This document shows positions 39,527 to 39,548 of a stretch of DNA of 39,548 bases, one piece after another. The notes beneath the pieces were generated by a model, which made no database searches, was not told where the DNA came from, and saw only the letters and a program-made list of their open reading frames with translations. Source of the DNA: an uncultured Eubacteriales bacterium (GTDB lineage: Bacteria; Bacillota; Clostridia; Oscillospirales; CAG-272); assembly GCA_934394585.1 (NCBI GenBank), contig CAKRQU010000017.1, positions 1-39,548 on the forward strand, given 5' to 3'. Each line of letters begins with the position of its first letter. The stretch's first letter is position 1. The position numbers and the translations under genes are program-made.

Positions 39527-39548
39527 TCAGTTACATATATTTAATTTT

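Overview
The window looks like a chromosomal segment of a member of the Bacillota, most likely an uncultured anaerobic Clostridia. The grounds are AGGAGG-type ribosome binding sites, sigma-A promoters (several TTGACA-N17-TAAAAT), a T-box riboswitch, a GerA spore-germination gene, a SpoIID-like spore protein, SLH repeats and family content typical of gut Clostridia. No rRNA, tRNA, CRISPR array, transposase, integrase or phage gene is visible. Genus cannot be fixed from the sequence.

Layout. 1-330: an intergenic hairpin-rich repeat, cut by the window edge. 338-3966 (minus): nagA-metG-tatD, with two tandem palindromes downstream of the nagA promoter. 3984-7094 (minus): SLH protein, TrmH-type RNA methyltransferase, TrmN6 and RsmI, an RNA-modification operon with small gaps or overlaps. 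7202-8960: a NERD protein, then a poorly coding stretch with a strong hairpin, a 41-residue membrane protein and a frameshifted gene. 9068-13886 (minus): a catabolic operon of DUF3006 protein, sorbose-1-phosphate-reductase-like dehydrogenase, class II aldolase/SDR fusion and PHP phosphoesterase. 14060-17424 (plus): ligA and obgE; obgE carries a second pair of the same tandem palindromes. 17542-21263 (minus): a large GH28-type protein and a histidinol-phosphatase-type PHP protein. 21444-24759 (minus): RNHCP, GpsA-like dehydrogenase, GH13 enzyme and TfoX-N protein, divergent from a TIM-barrel sugar isomerase at 24891.

25833-26805 is a composite non-coding region between convergent genes. It holds arrays of short hairpins, a roughly 190-base block also present in opposite orientation at the left window edge, and a probable structured RNA of about 240 nt closed by a long terminal stem. 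26806-28614 (minus): rplS and an MFS transporter. 28765-33608 (plus): gerA, a GerB-position membrane protein, a carboxypeptidase-regulatory-like protein, a SpoIID-like/peptidoglycan-binding protein and a second peptidoglycan-binding protein, probably one spore-related unit. 33637-36788 (plus): a Trp-specific T-box followed by the trpXYZ ABC transporter, with a possible 31-codon upstream ORF translationally coupled to trpX. 36936-39404 (minus): an 822-residue protein joining a type IV pilin-like N-terminus to Cys-rich repeats and a beta-helix, preceded by a 22-bp perfect hairpin.

The most unusual signals are the hairpin/ncRNA repeat with compensatory changes in its stems, the shared tandem operators at nagA and obgE, the giant pilin-like fusion, the trpX-coupled small ORF and the 41-residue membrane protein. 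All functions are read from sequence motifs and family knowledge; nothing has been searched or folded by software.
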